From Avena insularis (Eukaryota; Streptophyta; Magnoliopsida; Poales; Poaceae): a stretch of 64,000 bases of DNA. The position numbers were made by a program, and so were the translations under genes. The first letter of the stretch is position 1. Every line of letters starts with the position of its first letter. Positions 1-11,036 of this stretch are shown in pieces. The notes beneath the pieces are model-generated. The model saw only the letters and a program-made list of their open reading frames with translations, did not search any database and had not been told where the DNA came from. The stretch covers positions 667,872,802 to 667,936,801 of the forward strand of contig CM042690.1 of NCBI GenBank assembly GCA_023614405.1, written 5' to 3'.

Positions 1-590
1 ATCCAATAGATGTAGCAAGGCCATAATTCAAAAGGACAGAGAGAACATATTCTGGCCATGTTCCAAAAGAAGAGCAAGACCATCTACTGTTATTGATTTA
101 AACAGGTACCAATACATCACTATTAGTTCTAAAAAATATTTTAGTAATAGCAACAACTGAATGTTCGACAGATTCAATGGCACTTGAAAGATTCAGCAGT
201 ACTAAATAAGACAGAAAAATATCATCAGATTCCCAGTTCATAATAAGCGTCACTTGACAGATTTAGCACCATTTCAAAGTGACCGATTTAGCAGTATAGA
301 TAATGACCTAAGGAATTGACAAATTCAACAATGCAGACATTGAAATTCGATAGATGTAGCAAGTCCATGATTAAAAAGAAAAGAGAGACCTTTTTCTGCA
401 CTAGATCCGTTGGTCTGAACAAGTACCAGTACATAAGTATTACTCCTACTACAAAATAGATTAGTAGTAACAGAATTCCATACAAAATACTCAGAACTAC
501 CTTAAGCTAGGAACCACATGTCCCAAAATGGTAAGAAAAATCCGATCGAGGAGTACATGCGTTCAAGTTAGGATCATCACAAGAAGATAA
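1..590 (-). other. 3' flank of decayed SINA-like gene copy, with local direct repeat
   Basis: No coding region seen. Read on the minus strand, about 205 down to 1 matches the plus strand at about 28245-28400, downstream of the second gene copy, including the shared words CTGCTGAATCTTTCAA and TAGAACTAATA. The stretch also repeats itself: the start (around TAGATGTAGCAAG at 8) recurs near 351, giving a ~343-bp direct duplication. It is best read as the 3' untranslated or flanking part of the duplicated gene. A word around 571-590 (AGGATCATCACAAGAAGAT) recurs at about 1367-1386, marking the edge of a duplicated gene unit. Confidence 0.5.
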
Positions 591-614
591 AGATGGGTTA
601 ATCGCTAAGAAATA

Positions 615-792
615 GGGATGCAGAAGTGGGACAAATGGGACAGGCGGGATCCTTAATTTTAGACCCCTAGACCAACTCTAAACTAAGTGGGAGAAGTGGG
701 ACAAGCAGGATTTAACAAATCTCACTTATCCTGCTTATCCCACTTAGTTTAGAGTTAGTTTAGAAGTCTCCCACATATCCCACCTCTGCATC
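615..792. mobile_element. Small TIR MITE, TA flanked
   Basis: The stretch is an imperfect palindrome. The left arm begins GGGATGCAGAAGTGGGA and the right arm, reverse complemented, begins GATGCAGAGGTGGGA. Inner arms sharing AACTCTAAACTAAGTGGGA and AAGCAGGAT extend the pairing nearly to the centre. TA occurs on both sides (613-614, 793-794) and could be the target duplication. There is no coding capacity, so it is non-autonomous. The superfamily is uncertain: TA flanks fit a Tc1/mariner-type MITE, but the termini are not the usual CTCCCTCCG. It sits at the 3' end of the decayed SINA-like gene, whose reading frame runs into it. Confidence 0.6.
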
Positions 793-2125
793 TATGGTAA
801 TAACCTTGTCGATATGAAGCTTGTATTCCACGGTGAACTCCGATGGTCGATTCCGACGACGAGCGACCAGATTAGACCGACAAACCGACAAAGAGTAAGT
901 GGATTTAGAATTCGCATAGAATACCTTCTCACACAAGCCATTTGGATGTGTAGAGCTCAACTTCACCATGAACTACGGCGACATGCGTGCCGCCGGCCTG
1001 ACACACACGATAGATATCAAGATGACATCGTCGCGCCCATCGAATAGCACGTAGAACACCGTGTCATCGAACCCGATTAGCCCGATATCTACATTTTGCG
1101 AGCCCGGTGCCGGCACCGGCTTAGAGATGTACCTGGCTTTCCTACCATAGTGTAAAATGCACAACCTCACGGCGTGGGCTTCTCTGAGGTGGGAGTGGAG
1201 CACAAACGGAATTGCGATGAACTCGCAGCCAGGCACCACACAGGTCCGTTGGACTGCATCAGCGAGCATTGAACATGAAGACATATTTGGCTGGACAACC
1301 CATACCAATTGGGTCTGTCACCAACATAAAGTAACCAATTAGTACGACATTACATATATTCATATTAGGATCATCACAAGAAGATTTATATGTGTTAACT
1401 CACTCTTGGTTGATATTCTTGTAATCCGGGGGAATTCCGACAACATCTTGAGAAGCTCACAGGTAACACCTCGGTTTCGACAGGTATGACATGAGCCCCT
1501 TCAGCGCGACTTCAGCCAACGAAGGCCTGCTCGTCTACTTAGATGTCACTGCCATTTCGACCGAATGGAGCTTATTCCATGACAGCAGCGACCATAACAT
1601 CACCTTGTACCGCGGCGATTCGCACGCCGCCGACCTGACGTACCTGACGGATAGGAAGATGTCCGTGGTGTACCCTCCAATTAGGGTGGCAAACTCCGTG
1701 CCCTCTTTCTCGATGCCGATGATCTCTAGTGCGTGCACCCGGTTACTCGGGTACCAGTACTTGTTGGAGTAGGTCACTTGGGGCAAATAGTACATCTTGT
1801 GGGCAAGTTTCAAGTGGTTAAAGAGCTCGTGCAAAGTCAATGGCTGGTCGACGAACTCGCATCCTCGCTCCATGCAGGATGCGCACGGGGCGTAGCATCA
1901 CTGGATCTTGTGCTCGTAGACATCATTGTAGGAGACCAATGAACAACATCGGTCGTTGGGGCACCTGCTACCTTTTTCGCCGGCGACCTAGCGGTACAAC
2001 TCCTTGGAGCATGCGGCCAGCCTAACGACGCTGATAGTGTCCAAATGGATAGTGATTTTGTTGAAGACGTCGTCGCTGACCTTGCTCCAACCGCAGTGCC
2101 GCGGGTTGCACCTCGAATCTGCCAT
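760..2125 (-). pseudogene. F-box / SINA-like protein pseudogene with two tandem SINA-like domains
   Basis: Reading leftwards from ATG at 2125 the frame gives MADSRCNPRHC, then an F-box-like stretch (SDDVFNKITIHLDTISVVRL, AACSKELYR). This parallels the start of the gene at 26972. A TAG (1988-1990) follows, then a TGA, where the paralogue is open. The frame continues into a zinc-finger-like region (CMERGCEF...HELFNHLKLAH) and a SINA-like C-terminal segment (1535-1873). A second copy of that domain lies at 973-1308 (CVVPGCEF, LREAH, VCVRPAA). After one TAG at 973-975 it continues in frame to 760, with EYKLHIDKV near its end. The segment between the two domains resembles the paralogue's intron flank, so an intron-plus-exon unit was duplicated. 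SINA-like proteins are ubiquitin ligases or relatives that usually carry RING plus SIAH-type fingers; no RING is seen here. Multiple stops indicate a pseudogene. Confidence 0.6.
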
Positions 2126-2490
2126 CCCATCCGAACGGATTGGGGGCGAGGGTGGATCTATGTAGAGTTGTTGGTGGTTTTTGGAGGAGGGGCCGGTGCC
2201 CTGGAGGGAGTGATGCAGCGTGCAAGATGGGGAGTAAAATGTGTGAAGCACGCGCCTGAGATGCGGCCAGGCGGCGTTGGCGAGTGGCGATAAACTAAAC
2301 GGAGATGGGGAAGATAGGATGGCTCTTTGAAAGAGGTTTTTTATTTTCTTCTACTGTAAGAAGCGGCTGCATTGAGGACACCGACTAAGCGTGAATGCGT
2401 GTAAAATGCACCCCTGTGCAATAAATTAAACATGTCACTTCCTAGCGCAGTACTTTCTCGTCATGCCAGCTTCTATTTTTATACTAGTAT
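2126..2490 (-). other. 5' flank of the SINA-like copy, inverted match to 26740-26971
   Basis: Read on the minus strand, the stretch around 2345-2250 contains CTCTTTCAAAGAG, CTTCCCCATCTCCGTTTAGT and GCCGCCTGGC in the same order as the plus strand at 26747-26820, upstream of the second gene copy. This shows that the duplication includes promoter or 5' untranslated sequence. The remainder to about 2490 shows nothing recognisable. Confidence 0.55.
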
Positions 2491-4250
2491 TAGGGCATCA
2501 CCTATGGTGGCAGAATTTGTCTATAAGCTGGGAGGTTTTAAGAAAAAGCTTTCGATGTACTACTGAATTCCTGGTTAGCCTAAAAAGTATTTGGAAAATT
2601 TTAAGAGCAATCTATCTATCGTGCTTACTTGTAGTTAAAATTTGACACGGTCGGTGGCAGTACGGTTTACATCGAAGACCTCAAAAAAGAGAAAATTACA
2701 TAGAGGTCCATAAACTTAGCACAAAGGGCCCTAAAGTTAAGCAAAGAAAAGCACTCGGGTCCTTCTCGAGCGAGAAACTGAGCCATACCCTTCGTACTAC
2801 TATATTTGCTACACACAAAAACACAAAACGCTCCTCACACTTTCGAACCAGCGTGCTGGGGGTGTGCTTGGTGCTTCCTCTTTGCAGGGTGTGAAATGGA
2901 ACAGCAATGCAGGTTGACGCACGTGGGCAACGCCACGTTGTAGACGAGAGATCAACGGGCCAGCAGGGTGTGTGTGGATGGTGATGAGGCAGGAAAGGAG
3001 AGAGAAAACACAATTTGTTTTGCGTGCATATATATAGTAAAGGTCCCGAAATTTTGACAATAAGTTCAACTTCTTGCTAAGATTCTACATCTTGACAACT
3101 TAACGAAATTATATTAGGTCAAACTTGAGATAGAAGTAAGCGTGTGATAGATAGATCTTGGATTAGTTATCTTGTCGAAGGTAGATGGGTGCATCTTCTT
3201 TTAGTAAATGATGTTCTAGGTGTGAGTTTCCAACTATCAGGAAAGAACATTCTCAATTTTCCCATTTTTGCGAATTTTAAAACTTCCTAGCTAACTCTGC
3301 CGACTTGAATGAGACTCTATGCCAATTTATCGAAATTAGGTCAAATTTAAACTACAAGTGAATTATAGATTGCTTTGGAAGTTTTACGAAAAATCTTTCG
3401 GTGGTTTTCGATATACTGAATTCTTGGTTAGAGCTTCAAAAGTTTGTTGGGACATTTTAAGAGGAATATATCTATCATGCTTACTAGTAGTTAAAATTTG
3501 ATATGGACGGTGGGAGAAAGTACGATTTGCATCGAAGACCTAAAAAAATTACATAGAGGTCCATAAATTTAGCATAAAGGGCTCTAAAGTTAAGCAAGGA
3601 AAAGCAGTCTAGTCCTTCTCGAGAGAGCAACTTAGCCATATACCCTTTGTACTAGTGTGTACTTGCTTCACACACACACAAAAATGCTCCTCACACTTTC
3701 GAACGAGCGTGTTGGGGTGTACTTGGTGCTTTCTCTTCGCAGGGTGTGAAATGTAACGACAAGGCAGGTCGACGCACGTGGGCAGCACCACATTGTGGAT
3801 GATGGAGAGGTCAGCCGGTCGGGGTGTGTGTGGATGGTGATGAGGCAGTGTGAAGGAGAGAGAATACACAACTTGTTTTGCGTGCATATCTTATCTTACC
3901 ACTATATAGTGTACAAATAACTTTGAATGTTGACCGTTGGATCAAGACTCGCGAATCCCAGTGTTTCTAGCCATTGGAACTTCTTTTCCATTATAGCTTC
4001 TAGAAGAATCTATTGATAGTCTTCGACATAATCAATGCTATGCACAAACCTCAAAACACACTTCTCCATCATACTAGAAGCTTATCCCTTGTTTCTCTAG
4101 ACCATGTTATCAAAAAATTCATGTGTTAGGTAGCTAAATAATCTTTGATTTCTACATGATGATACAAATTACAAGGACCAAATATACACCCATACTTTAT
4201 AGATGTTGATCAAATTTATATTTTTTGTGCTTTACCAATTATAATTGTAT
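2490..4250. repeat. Tandem duplication, units of about 860 bp
   Basis: Two direct units are visible, about 2490-3350 and 3350-4250. Shared landmarks in order are ACTGAATTC, TTACATAGAGGTCCATAAA (2697, 3550), AAAGTTAAGCAA, TCCTCACACTTTCGAAC (about 2833 and 3690), GCAGGGTGTGAAATG, GACGCACGTGGGCA, GTGTGTGTGGATGGTGATGA and TTGTTTTGCGTGCATAT (about 3017 and 3875). Short open frames on the minus strand run through both units but share no conserved reading frame, so they are not called as genes. The central CACGTG-containing block recurs, in either orientation, four more times in the window. Confidence 0.6.
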
Positions 4251-5450
4251 ATAGTGATGATATGTCATACGTCTACTATCCGAGTCTCATGTGCAACTTA
4301 CTAGTAGCTAATAATCGTTGACTTCTACATGATCTTACCACTATATAGTGTACAAACAACTTTGAATATTGACCATTGGATCAAGACTCGTGACCCAACA
4401 TTTCCGGCCATTGGATCTTCTTTTCCATTCTAGCACCTTGAAGATTCTATTGATAGTCTTTATTACAAACCACTATATAGTGTACGAATAACTTTGAATG
4501 TTGACCGTTGGATCAAGACTCGCGAATCCCAGCTTTTCGAGCCGTTGGATCTTCTTTTCCATCCTATCATCTAGAAGATTCTATTGATAGTCTTCGGCAT
4601 AATGAATGCTATGCACAACCTCAAAACACACTTCTCCATCATACTAGAATCTTCTCCCTTGTTTCTCTAGACCATGTTATCAAAAATTTCATGTGTTAGG
4701 TAGCTAATAATCTTTTACTTCTACATGATGATACAAAGTACAAGGACCAAATATATACACCCATACTTTATAGATGTTGATCAAATTTATATTTTTTGTC
4801 CTTTACCAATTTATAAATGTTGATCAAATTCCTGGTTAACTCCTTTCTAATTAAGATTTTGCATCTTGACAATTTAACAAAAATTAGCTCAAACTTGAGC
4901 TACAAATAAGCGCGATAGATTTTTTTAAATTAAATGTCTCTTTTTAGGTAGATGGATGCATATTCTTGTAGTAATCAGTACCGCCGGTGTGAGTTTCCAA
5001 CTATCAAGAAAGAACATTCTCAAATTTCTGAGTGATGATGAGATTAGTGTACGAATAACTTTGAATGTTGACCGTTGGATCAAGACTCACGAATCCCAGC
5101 ATTTCTAGCCATTGGATCTTCTTTTACATTCTAGCATCTAGAAGATTCTATTGATAGTCTTGAACACAATGAATGCACTATGCATAAACCTCTCCAAACA
5201 AACTTCTCAGTCATACTAGAATCTTCTCCCTCGTTTCTCTAGACCATGTTACCAAAAATTTCAAGTGTTAGGTAGCTAATAATCTTTGACTTCTACACAT
5301 GATGATACAAAGTACAAGGACCAAATATACACCCATACTTTATACAGTACATGTTGATCAAATTTATATTTTTTTGTGCTTTACCAATTATAATTTTATA
5401 TAGTGATGATATGTCATACGATTTACTATCTGAGCCTTATTAAGGTGTGC
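3890..5450 (+). repeat. Dispersed repeat copies with CCACTATATAGTGTAC start
   Basis: At least four partial copies of one module occur here, starting near 3898, 4335, 4470 and 5045. The module order is CCACTATATAGTGTAC, GAATAACTTTGAATGTTGAC, CGTTGGATCAAGACTC, CCATTCTAGCATCTAGAAGA, CAAACCTCAAAACACACTTC, ATGTGTTAGGTAGCTAATAA. Further copies are at 8390-8608 and 20776-21180, and an inverted one lies at 29210-29370. The segment 4840-5030 also matches 3065-3260 (GTGTGAGTTTCCAACTATCA). No gene is seen. Confidence 0.6.
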
Positions 5451-6440
5451 TTTTTTACACAATGCGGGAGTAGTATATTTCTTTGCTTAGACATATGGTC
5501 ACCTCTGTCCACGCGATGTAGATGCTGAGAGAATAAAACATTGGCAGAGGAAGAGGGCAGCAGCGAAGACAAGTTGAAGGCGGTTCCATGTCAGAGCAAA
5601 GTTATGATGGGTTTCTGACACGACGTACTCCTACGGCCTTCCAATATACACTCTACTAGTAGTAAATTTCAGGACCTATGCACGCAAAACAAGTCGTGTG
5701 TTTTCTCTCTCCTTCCCTATGCTCCATCTCTCCTCCCCTTTCCCCTCACACACCGGTCCGACTGATCTCTCTCCCCTCGTCCACAGCGTGACGCTGCGCA
5801 CGTGTGCCTTGGTAAGGCACCTCTGTGTCTCTAGCGTGTTCGACAGCCACGCGTTAGTGTGGAGTAGGGACGAGGAGGAGTACATAGGAAGGAAACCACT
5901 TTGGTCCTTGGTGGCACAAAAATTCAAACTTTTCTGGTTTTCGAAATTTTTCACTTGCTTCCCAAACATCAGGAGGGAAGGTTATCCAAAAAATCGGCCA
6001 AACATCGGGAGGGAAGGCAATTTTGAACCAGTTTTGAACATTGATCACATTGAATAAACGAAAACAAAAAACAAAAGTTTCACTCATGATGTCCTATCAT
6101 GTCTTGTGCACCACGTGCCATGAAAACTGTAATCATGGGATTAGATAAGTTTTGGAAAAATAGCTTCGCAATATTGTCCTACGATGTGTATGGACACTAT
6201 CGGGTTTATTTCAACCCAAATGACCAAGGTCATCTATAGGTAAATTGTAGGTCGCTTTGAAAGTTTTACGAAAAAGCTCTTGGAGGTACCCATTAGGGGG
6301 AAGGGTCAATTAATATATATCATAAACCACCAAGAGTTTTGACGACGGGTTCATCTTCTTGCTAAGATTTTGCATCCTAACTATTTAATGAAATTAGGTC
6401 AAACTTTGCTCACTGTTTCATGAAATTAGGTCAAACTTTG
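5450..6440 (+). repeat. Unclassified repeat block, duplicated at 21180-22180
   Basis: This stretch is about 90% identical by eye to 21180-22180. It includes a pyrimidine-rich leader-like segment (5690-5790), the CACGTG core (5760-5815), and two near-identical words CAAACATCAGGAGGGAAGG and CAAACATCGGGAGGGAAGG at about 5965 and 6000. A 119-codon open frame at 5698-6057 has a partial counterpart in the second copy, but start, end and frame differ and composition is not protein-like. It is therefore left uncalled. Confidence 0.5.
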
Positions 6441-7690
6441 CTAACCGATTAACTTTGAACATTGACCGTTGGATCAAGACTAGCAAATCAAAACATTGCC
6501 AACCTCTGAATCTTCTTTTCCATTCTTAGCATCTAGAAAGATTCTACTAATAGTATTTAGCACGATGAACACTAGTATGCGCAAACCTCAAAACACACAG
6601 TACTTCATTATTACTCGGTCTTGTGCCAAATGCACAGACTTGGATGGATTTTTCATTTTTATGAGGTCCTTGATGTAACTTGTACTTCCACCGACCACTC
6701 GAGCACCTCGCTCTTACGAGACCTACCATTAGATCGGCCATTCGCAGTACTTATTATCTTTATGTTGTCTCTTATCTCTTACAATACCATATATACCACC
6801 ACTACATAGTGTAGGGATTAACTTATTTTGAACATTGACCGTTGGATCTCAAGACTGGCAAATCCAAACATTGCTAACCATTGGATCTTCTTTTCCATTC
6901 TTAGCATCTATAAAGATTCGATTGATAGTCTTTAGCATGATGAACACTAGTATGTGCAAACCTCAAAACACACAGTACTTCATTACTCGATTTCAGGGTC
7001 CTTGTGATAAATGCATGGACTTGGATGCAATTTTCATTTTTTATGAGGTCCTTGATGTAAATTGTAATTCTACCCACCGTGTTAACTCTCAAGCACCTCG
7101 CTCTTACGAGACCTACCATAAGATCGACCATTCGTAGTACTTCTTATCTTATCTTTTATCTTGTCTCATATCTCTTACAATACCATACCACTACATAGTG
7201 TAGGGATTAACTTTGAACATATTAACCGTTGTATCAAGACTAGCAAATCCAAGCATTGCTAACCGTTGGATCTTTTTTCCATTCTTAGCATCGAGAAAGA
7301 TTCAATCTATTGATAGTCTTTAGCACGATGAACACTAGTATGCGCAAACCTAAAAATACACAATACTTCATTGCTTAGTGTCAGGGTCCTTGTGCTAAAA
7401 TGCATGGACTTGGATGCAATTTTCATTTTTTACGAGGTTCTTGATGTAACTTGTATTTCCACCGACCGTGTTAACTCTCAATCACCTTGCTCCTACGAGA
7501 CCTACCATTAGATTGTCCATTCGCAGTACTTCTTATCTTACCTTTATCTTGTCTCTTATCTCTTACAATACCATGCACACCACCACTAAATAGTGTAGGG
7601 ATTAACTTATTTGAACATTGACCGTTGGATCAACACTGGCAAATCCAAACAATGCTAACCGTTGGATCTTCTTTTCCATTCTAGCATCTA
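6434..7690 (+). repeat. Tandem array, monomer ~375-400 bp, four copies
   Basis: The marker TTGACCGTTGGATC (with variants) occurs near 6463, 6837, 7219 and 7618, a spacing of 374, 382 and 399 bases. Each monomer repeats the same order: CACTACATAGTGTAGGGATT, GACCGTTGGATCAAGACT, CTTTTCCATTCTTAGCATC, a stretch with GATGAACACTAGTATG, CAAACCTCAAAACACACAG, CATGGACTTGGATGCAATTT, GAGGTCCTTGATGTAA, ACGAGACCTACCATTAGATC, and a TTATCT-rich end. Short open frames span monomers but differ between copies. The first three monomers correspond one to one with those at 22206-22961, which carry the same private variants (for example TCGAGAAA). Confidence 0.75.
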
Positions 7691-7698
7691 GGCCTGTA

Positions 7699-7958
7699 CT
7701 CCCTCACTCTGTCCCAAAACATAAGGCGCCTAAGGATTGGTCAAAAGTCAAACCTTACTAACTTTGACCAAATATTTAGAAAAAATATCTACATCTACAA
7801 TATTGAATGGACATATTAAGAAAATATACTTTATGGTGAATCTATTGATATTAATTTAGTACTATAAATTTTTATATTTTTGTGTATAATCATGGTCAAA
7901 CTTAAAAAATGTTGACTTTTGACTAATCCTTAGGCGCCTTATATTTTGGCGGAGGGAG
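7699..7958. mobile_element. Stowaway-like MITE, 260 bp
   Basis: The terminal inverted repeats are CTCCCTCACTCTGTCCCAAA on the left and CTCCCTCCGCCAAAATATAA on the right (reverse complement). Both are followed by AAGGCGCCTAAGGATT(G/A)GTCAA within the arms. TA flanks both sides (7697-7698, 7959-7960), the target duplication expected for Stowaway elements. The interior is AT-rich and non-coding. A neighbouring duplicate of the right flank (about 8154: CTAGGTACTATTCAACATGA) appears to show the locus without the element. Confidence 0.8.
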
Positions 7959-7960
7959 TA

Positions 7961-8262
7961 CTATTCAACATGAATCCAGTTGCTCTGAACCATTGGATCT
8001 AACAGCCCAACTGTCATGATTAGTGCTATGGATCCAATTTAAAACTGCTCCACTATAGTAGTATAAGTAGAGAGAATACAGTCTACTGTGCTATGAAATT
8101 TTGGGGGTGGTGACATGATGGTTCTAGAACATGCATGGTGGAGTTTGCTCTAGGTACTATTCAACATGAATCCAGCTTCTCCGAACCATTGGATCCAACA
8201 GCCCAACGGTTAGAATTGGAGCTATGGATCCAATTCAAAACTGCTCCACTATAGTAGTAGAG
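7961..8262 (+). repeat. Local direct duplication of ~100 bp
   Basis: ACTATTCAACATGAATCCAG at about 7960 recurs at about 8157. Both are followed by GAACCATTGGATC, AACAGCCCAAC, GCTATGGATCCAATT and AAAACTGCTCCACTATAGTA. The spacing is about 197 bases. No gene is seen. Confidence 0.65.
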
Positions 8263-8267
8263 ATAGA

Positions 8268-8393
8268 GATATCTTATCTTATCTTATCTTATCTTATCTT
8301 ATCTTATCTTATCTTATCTTATCTTATCTTATCTTATCTTATCTTATCTTATCTTATCTTATCTTATCTTATCTTATGTTATCTTACGACTAT
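8268..8393 (+). repeat. (ATCTT)n microsatellite
   Basis: More than 20 nearly perfect copies of the pentamer ATCTT run from about 8269 to 8377, then decay (ATGTT, ACGAC). Shorter runs of the same pentamer follow element A1 at 20746-20775, and the ~375-bp monomers end in related TTATCT-rich sequence. The fragment 8394-8608 after it is another partial copy of the CCACTATATAGTGTAC repeat module. Confidence 0.9.
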
Positions 8394-8613
8394 ATAGTTT
8401 ACGAATAACTTTGAATATTGACCGTTTGATCAAGACTCGTGAATCCCAACATTTCCAGCCGTTGGATCTTCTTTTCCATTCTAGCATCTAGAAGATTCTA
8501 TTGATAGTCTTCAGCATAATTAATGCTATGCACAAACCTCAAAACACACTTCTCCATCATACTAGAATCTTGTCCCTCATAGCTAATAATCGTTGACTTC
8601 TACATGATCTTAT

Positions 8614-11036
8614 TGTCAACACTCGGATTTTTAATCCTAGATGCCTGTTATGCCATACATCGCAATCCCAGGATTACCATTTTTGCGAGACATAACAAAT
8701 TGGATATCACAGTACATCATCCATTACAAACCATAATAAGGCTTACACAAATAAAGGATCTCATGATCCAGTCTTAATACAACAAGCAGCAGAATAAATA
8801 ATAAGCGTAGCGGTGGGGTCCATCTTCAGGGTCACAGGCAATGCTGACGATGGAAGATGGTCCTAGTTATCATAGTCGTCCTGCTGTCCTTCCTCTTGGT
8901 AGTCTCCTTCATAGTCTGGCCATAGGAATAGCCAGGGACAAAAGCCATGAGTACTCTTTATGTACTCGCAAACTACCACTAACAAGTAAGATAGTTCTAG
9001 TGGGAATGCTAAGTTCTAAGTCTATTTGTAAAGTTCAGTTTGAAACCTAAGCTGAGTTCAGAAACAAAGAAAGATAAAATAAAGTTTGAAATCACCTAAG
9101 TGGGAACTTAATTGTCATAGTCACAACTTTGTTGTGATCAAGTCATGTCACAATTCATTTCATAAGTTGTTTTGAAAACATCTGACAGCGGAACAGTATG
9201 GCCACTCCATCTGTCCATAACTGCGGGCGCGGCTGTTCGAATAGTTTGACACTCTGAATTGATTTTTTAAACTAGAGGACAAAATTGTTTTTAAGTCTAA
9301 ATAGAAAAAACCTAATCTGAATTAATGGGTCAGCGCTGGAAACTAAATGGGCCGGCCCAGTTTACTCCACACAGCGCCCGGGCTGGTTTTAAGTGAGGGC
9401 CCCACCTGTCAGTGGGACAGTGGTTGTCGAAGCGGTATGGGCGAACTGTGGCCGTAGGATTAGAACTAGATCTAACGGTCCACGGTCGTTGTCGACGATG
9501 GACACGTTGCCAGCGAGACTGAACCATAGCACGGTCGGTGGGGGTCTACTGGGGACGTACCTAGGCTCCAGCTAGTGCTGCGAGGCAGGCAAACGAACAA
9601 GTCGACGACGACGGACTCAGGCAAGGTCGCGACAGGGGCTGAGGTGGACGGAATCGACTGCAACTTCTCCTCCTCTACAGCGACTGCCTTCGGTGGAATT
9701 CCGGCGATGGGCTGCTCGAGCGGCTCTGGCGAGAGAGGGGAAACGATCAGTGGAGAGAGAGGGGAGTGGAATGGTGTGGCGATTGAGGCTAGGGGTGGCC
9801 TCCTTATATAGGCGTGTGAGGGACCAGGTGTGGGCGGAGCTTCGTCGGTGGCGATCTGAGGGCTACCAGGCGCAGGTAGGCGGTGACGGTGGTCTATTGG
9901 CGGTCCTCTACGGTGTAATTGCGTGGCTAGGGGTGGTCGAAATTGGTCGGGGAAGGGCGACGCTCTAGGAGACAAAGGCGGTGCTCGACGGTGCTCCTGG
10001 CGACTGTGGGTCACGCGGCGGTGCACGGCCATGTATGGCAGGGTGAGGGGGTCGAGGCGGAGCGGCGTGCGTGGTTTGGTGTCAAGGTGCGGTTTGTGGC
10101 GTGCTGGCGGCGAGGGTGCTCTGGCGTGCGCTGCGCATGGCACAAAGAGAAAGGGCAGCGCTGCTCTAGGGTGGTCCAGAGGCTGACATTGATCGAGGGG
10201 TGGACATGGAGTCACGGTAGGGTTGGGCAGAGCTAGTGGGCAAGTTGGAATGGTGCGGCCTTGATGCTGCAGCATGCTCGGCCGTGGCGACCATAAATGG
10301 GCCTTTGCTCGAGCTAGAGGGTAGCTCCTTCATGACTTGGTTGGAACTAGGGGAGACAGGGAAGAGCAGAGAGGGTTGAATGGGGGACAAGAAACTAATT
10401 GGCAACAATATTAGTTAGGCCATAATTTTTCTGCCTACCAACTGTTCGATCAAATGGCCGCATGAAACTTTTATTTGAATTTTGAGATGATTTTTGGTGG
10501 AGTTGTTTATCTTATGCTTAAGCTTCTAGGTTTTCTTGGGATTTTGAAATGGAGTTCATTTGAGTGGTTTTTGAAAAAGTGTGATCTATACATATGAACT
10601 AGATTCAATTTTCCAATGTCATTTAAATTTAGAGTTTGAATGTTTTTGGGATGACACAAAGTGGGCCTTGGCCTATCACTACTTGTACTAGCAAGGGGTG
10701 CAAAGAACCACAATTGTCTCTGTTGGGAATTGAGTGCTAGGAACACCCAAAGTGGGCTAGTTGATTAAAATGGCAAAAGTGACCATTTCCTTATTTAATT
10801 CTTTTTGATTTGTTTTTCTTTGGGATTTGCTTGGGGATGATCTAGATGATGTGGCATTCATCATAGATCCATTTCACAACCAATGGATCACTCAATCATG
10901 GCATTTCAAACAACTCCTAATTTAAATGCACACACATATGAATGCTTAAAGATTTTTAAATGGAAAAGTTTTTGTTAACTCTCAATTTGATGGTTTGGAT
11001 CTTAATACTCTTGGATTAAAGTTTTGGGATGTTACA
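8614..11036 (-). repeat. A1 3' LTR (internally deleted)
   Basis: TG...CA bounded, 2,423 bases, aligning with the 3,926-base LTR at 16819-20744. It lacks the segment corresponding to about 17461-18958 (about 1,498 bases), joined at the shared word CTCTG. The GC-rich part (9340-10330) contains long open frames on both strands, including a proline-rich 267-codon one. These are compositional and not conserved in the other LTR, so they are not called. Confidence 0.9.

Noticed and set aside
973..1308. Separate small zinc-finger gene
   Set aside because: It is the second SINA-like domain of the decayed minus-strand gene, not an independent gene.
5698..6057. 119-codon open frame, with a 130-codon relative at 21388-21780
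   Set aside because: The two copies differ in start, end and frame. The sequence contains repeated DNA words rather than protein-like conservation.
6835..7137. 100-codon open frame in the ~375-bp array (relative at 22573-22941)
   Set aside because: Other monomers carry stops and shifts in this frame; it is a by-product of the repeat.
8268..8393. Telomere-like or CRISPR-like array
   Set aside because: It is a simple pentanucleotide microsatellite with no spacers, and the unit is not the plant telomere heptamer.
9472..10275. 267-codon proline-rich open frame on the minus strand
   Set aside because: It lies in the GC-rich part of an LTR. The matching region of the other LTR (19479-20106) breaks the frame, so it is compositional.
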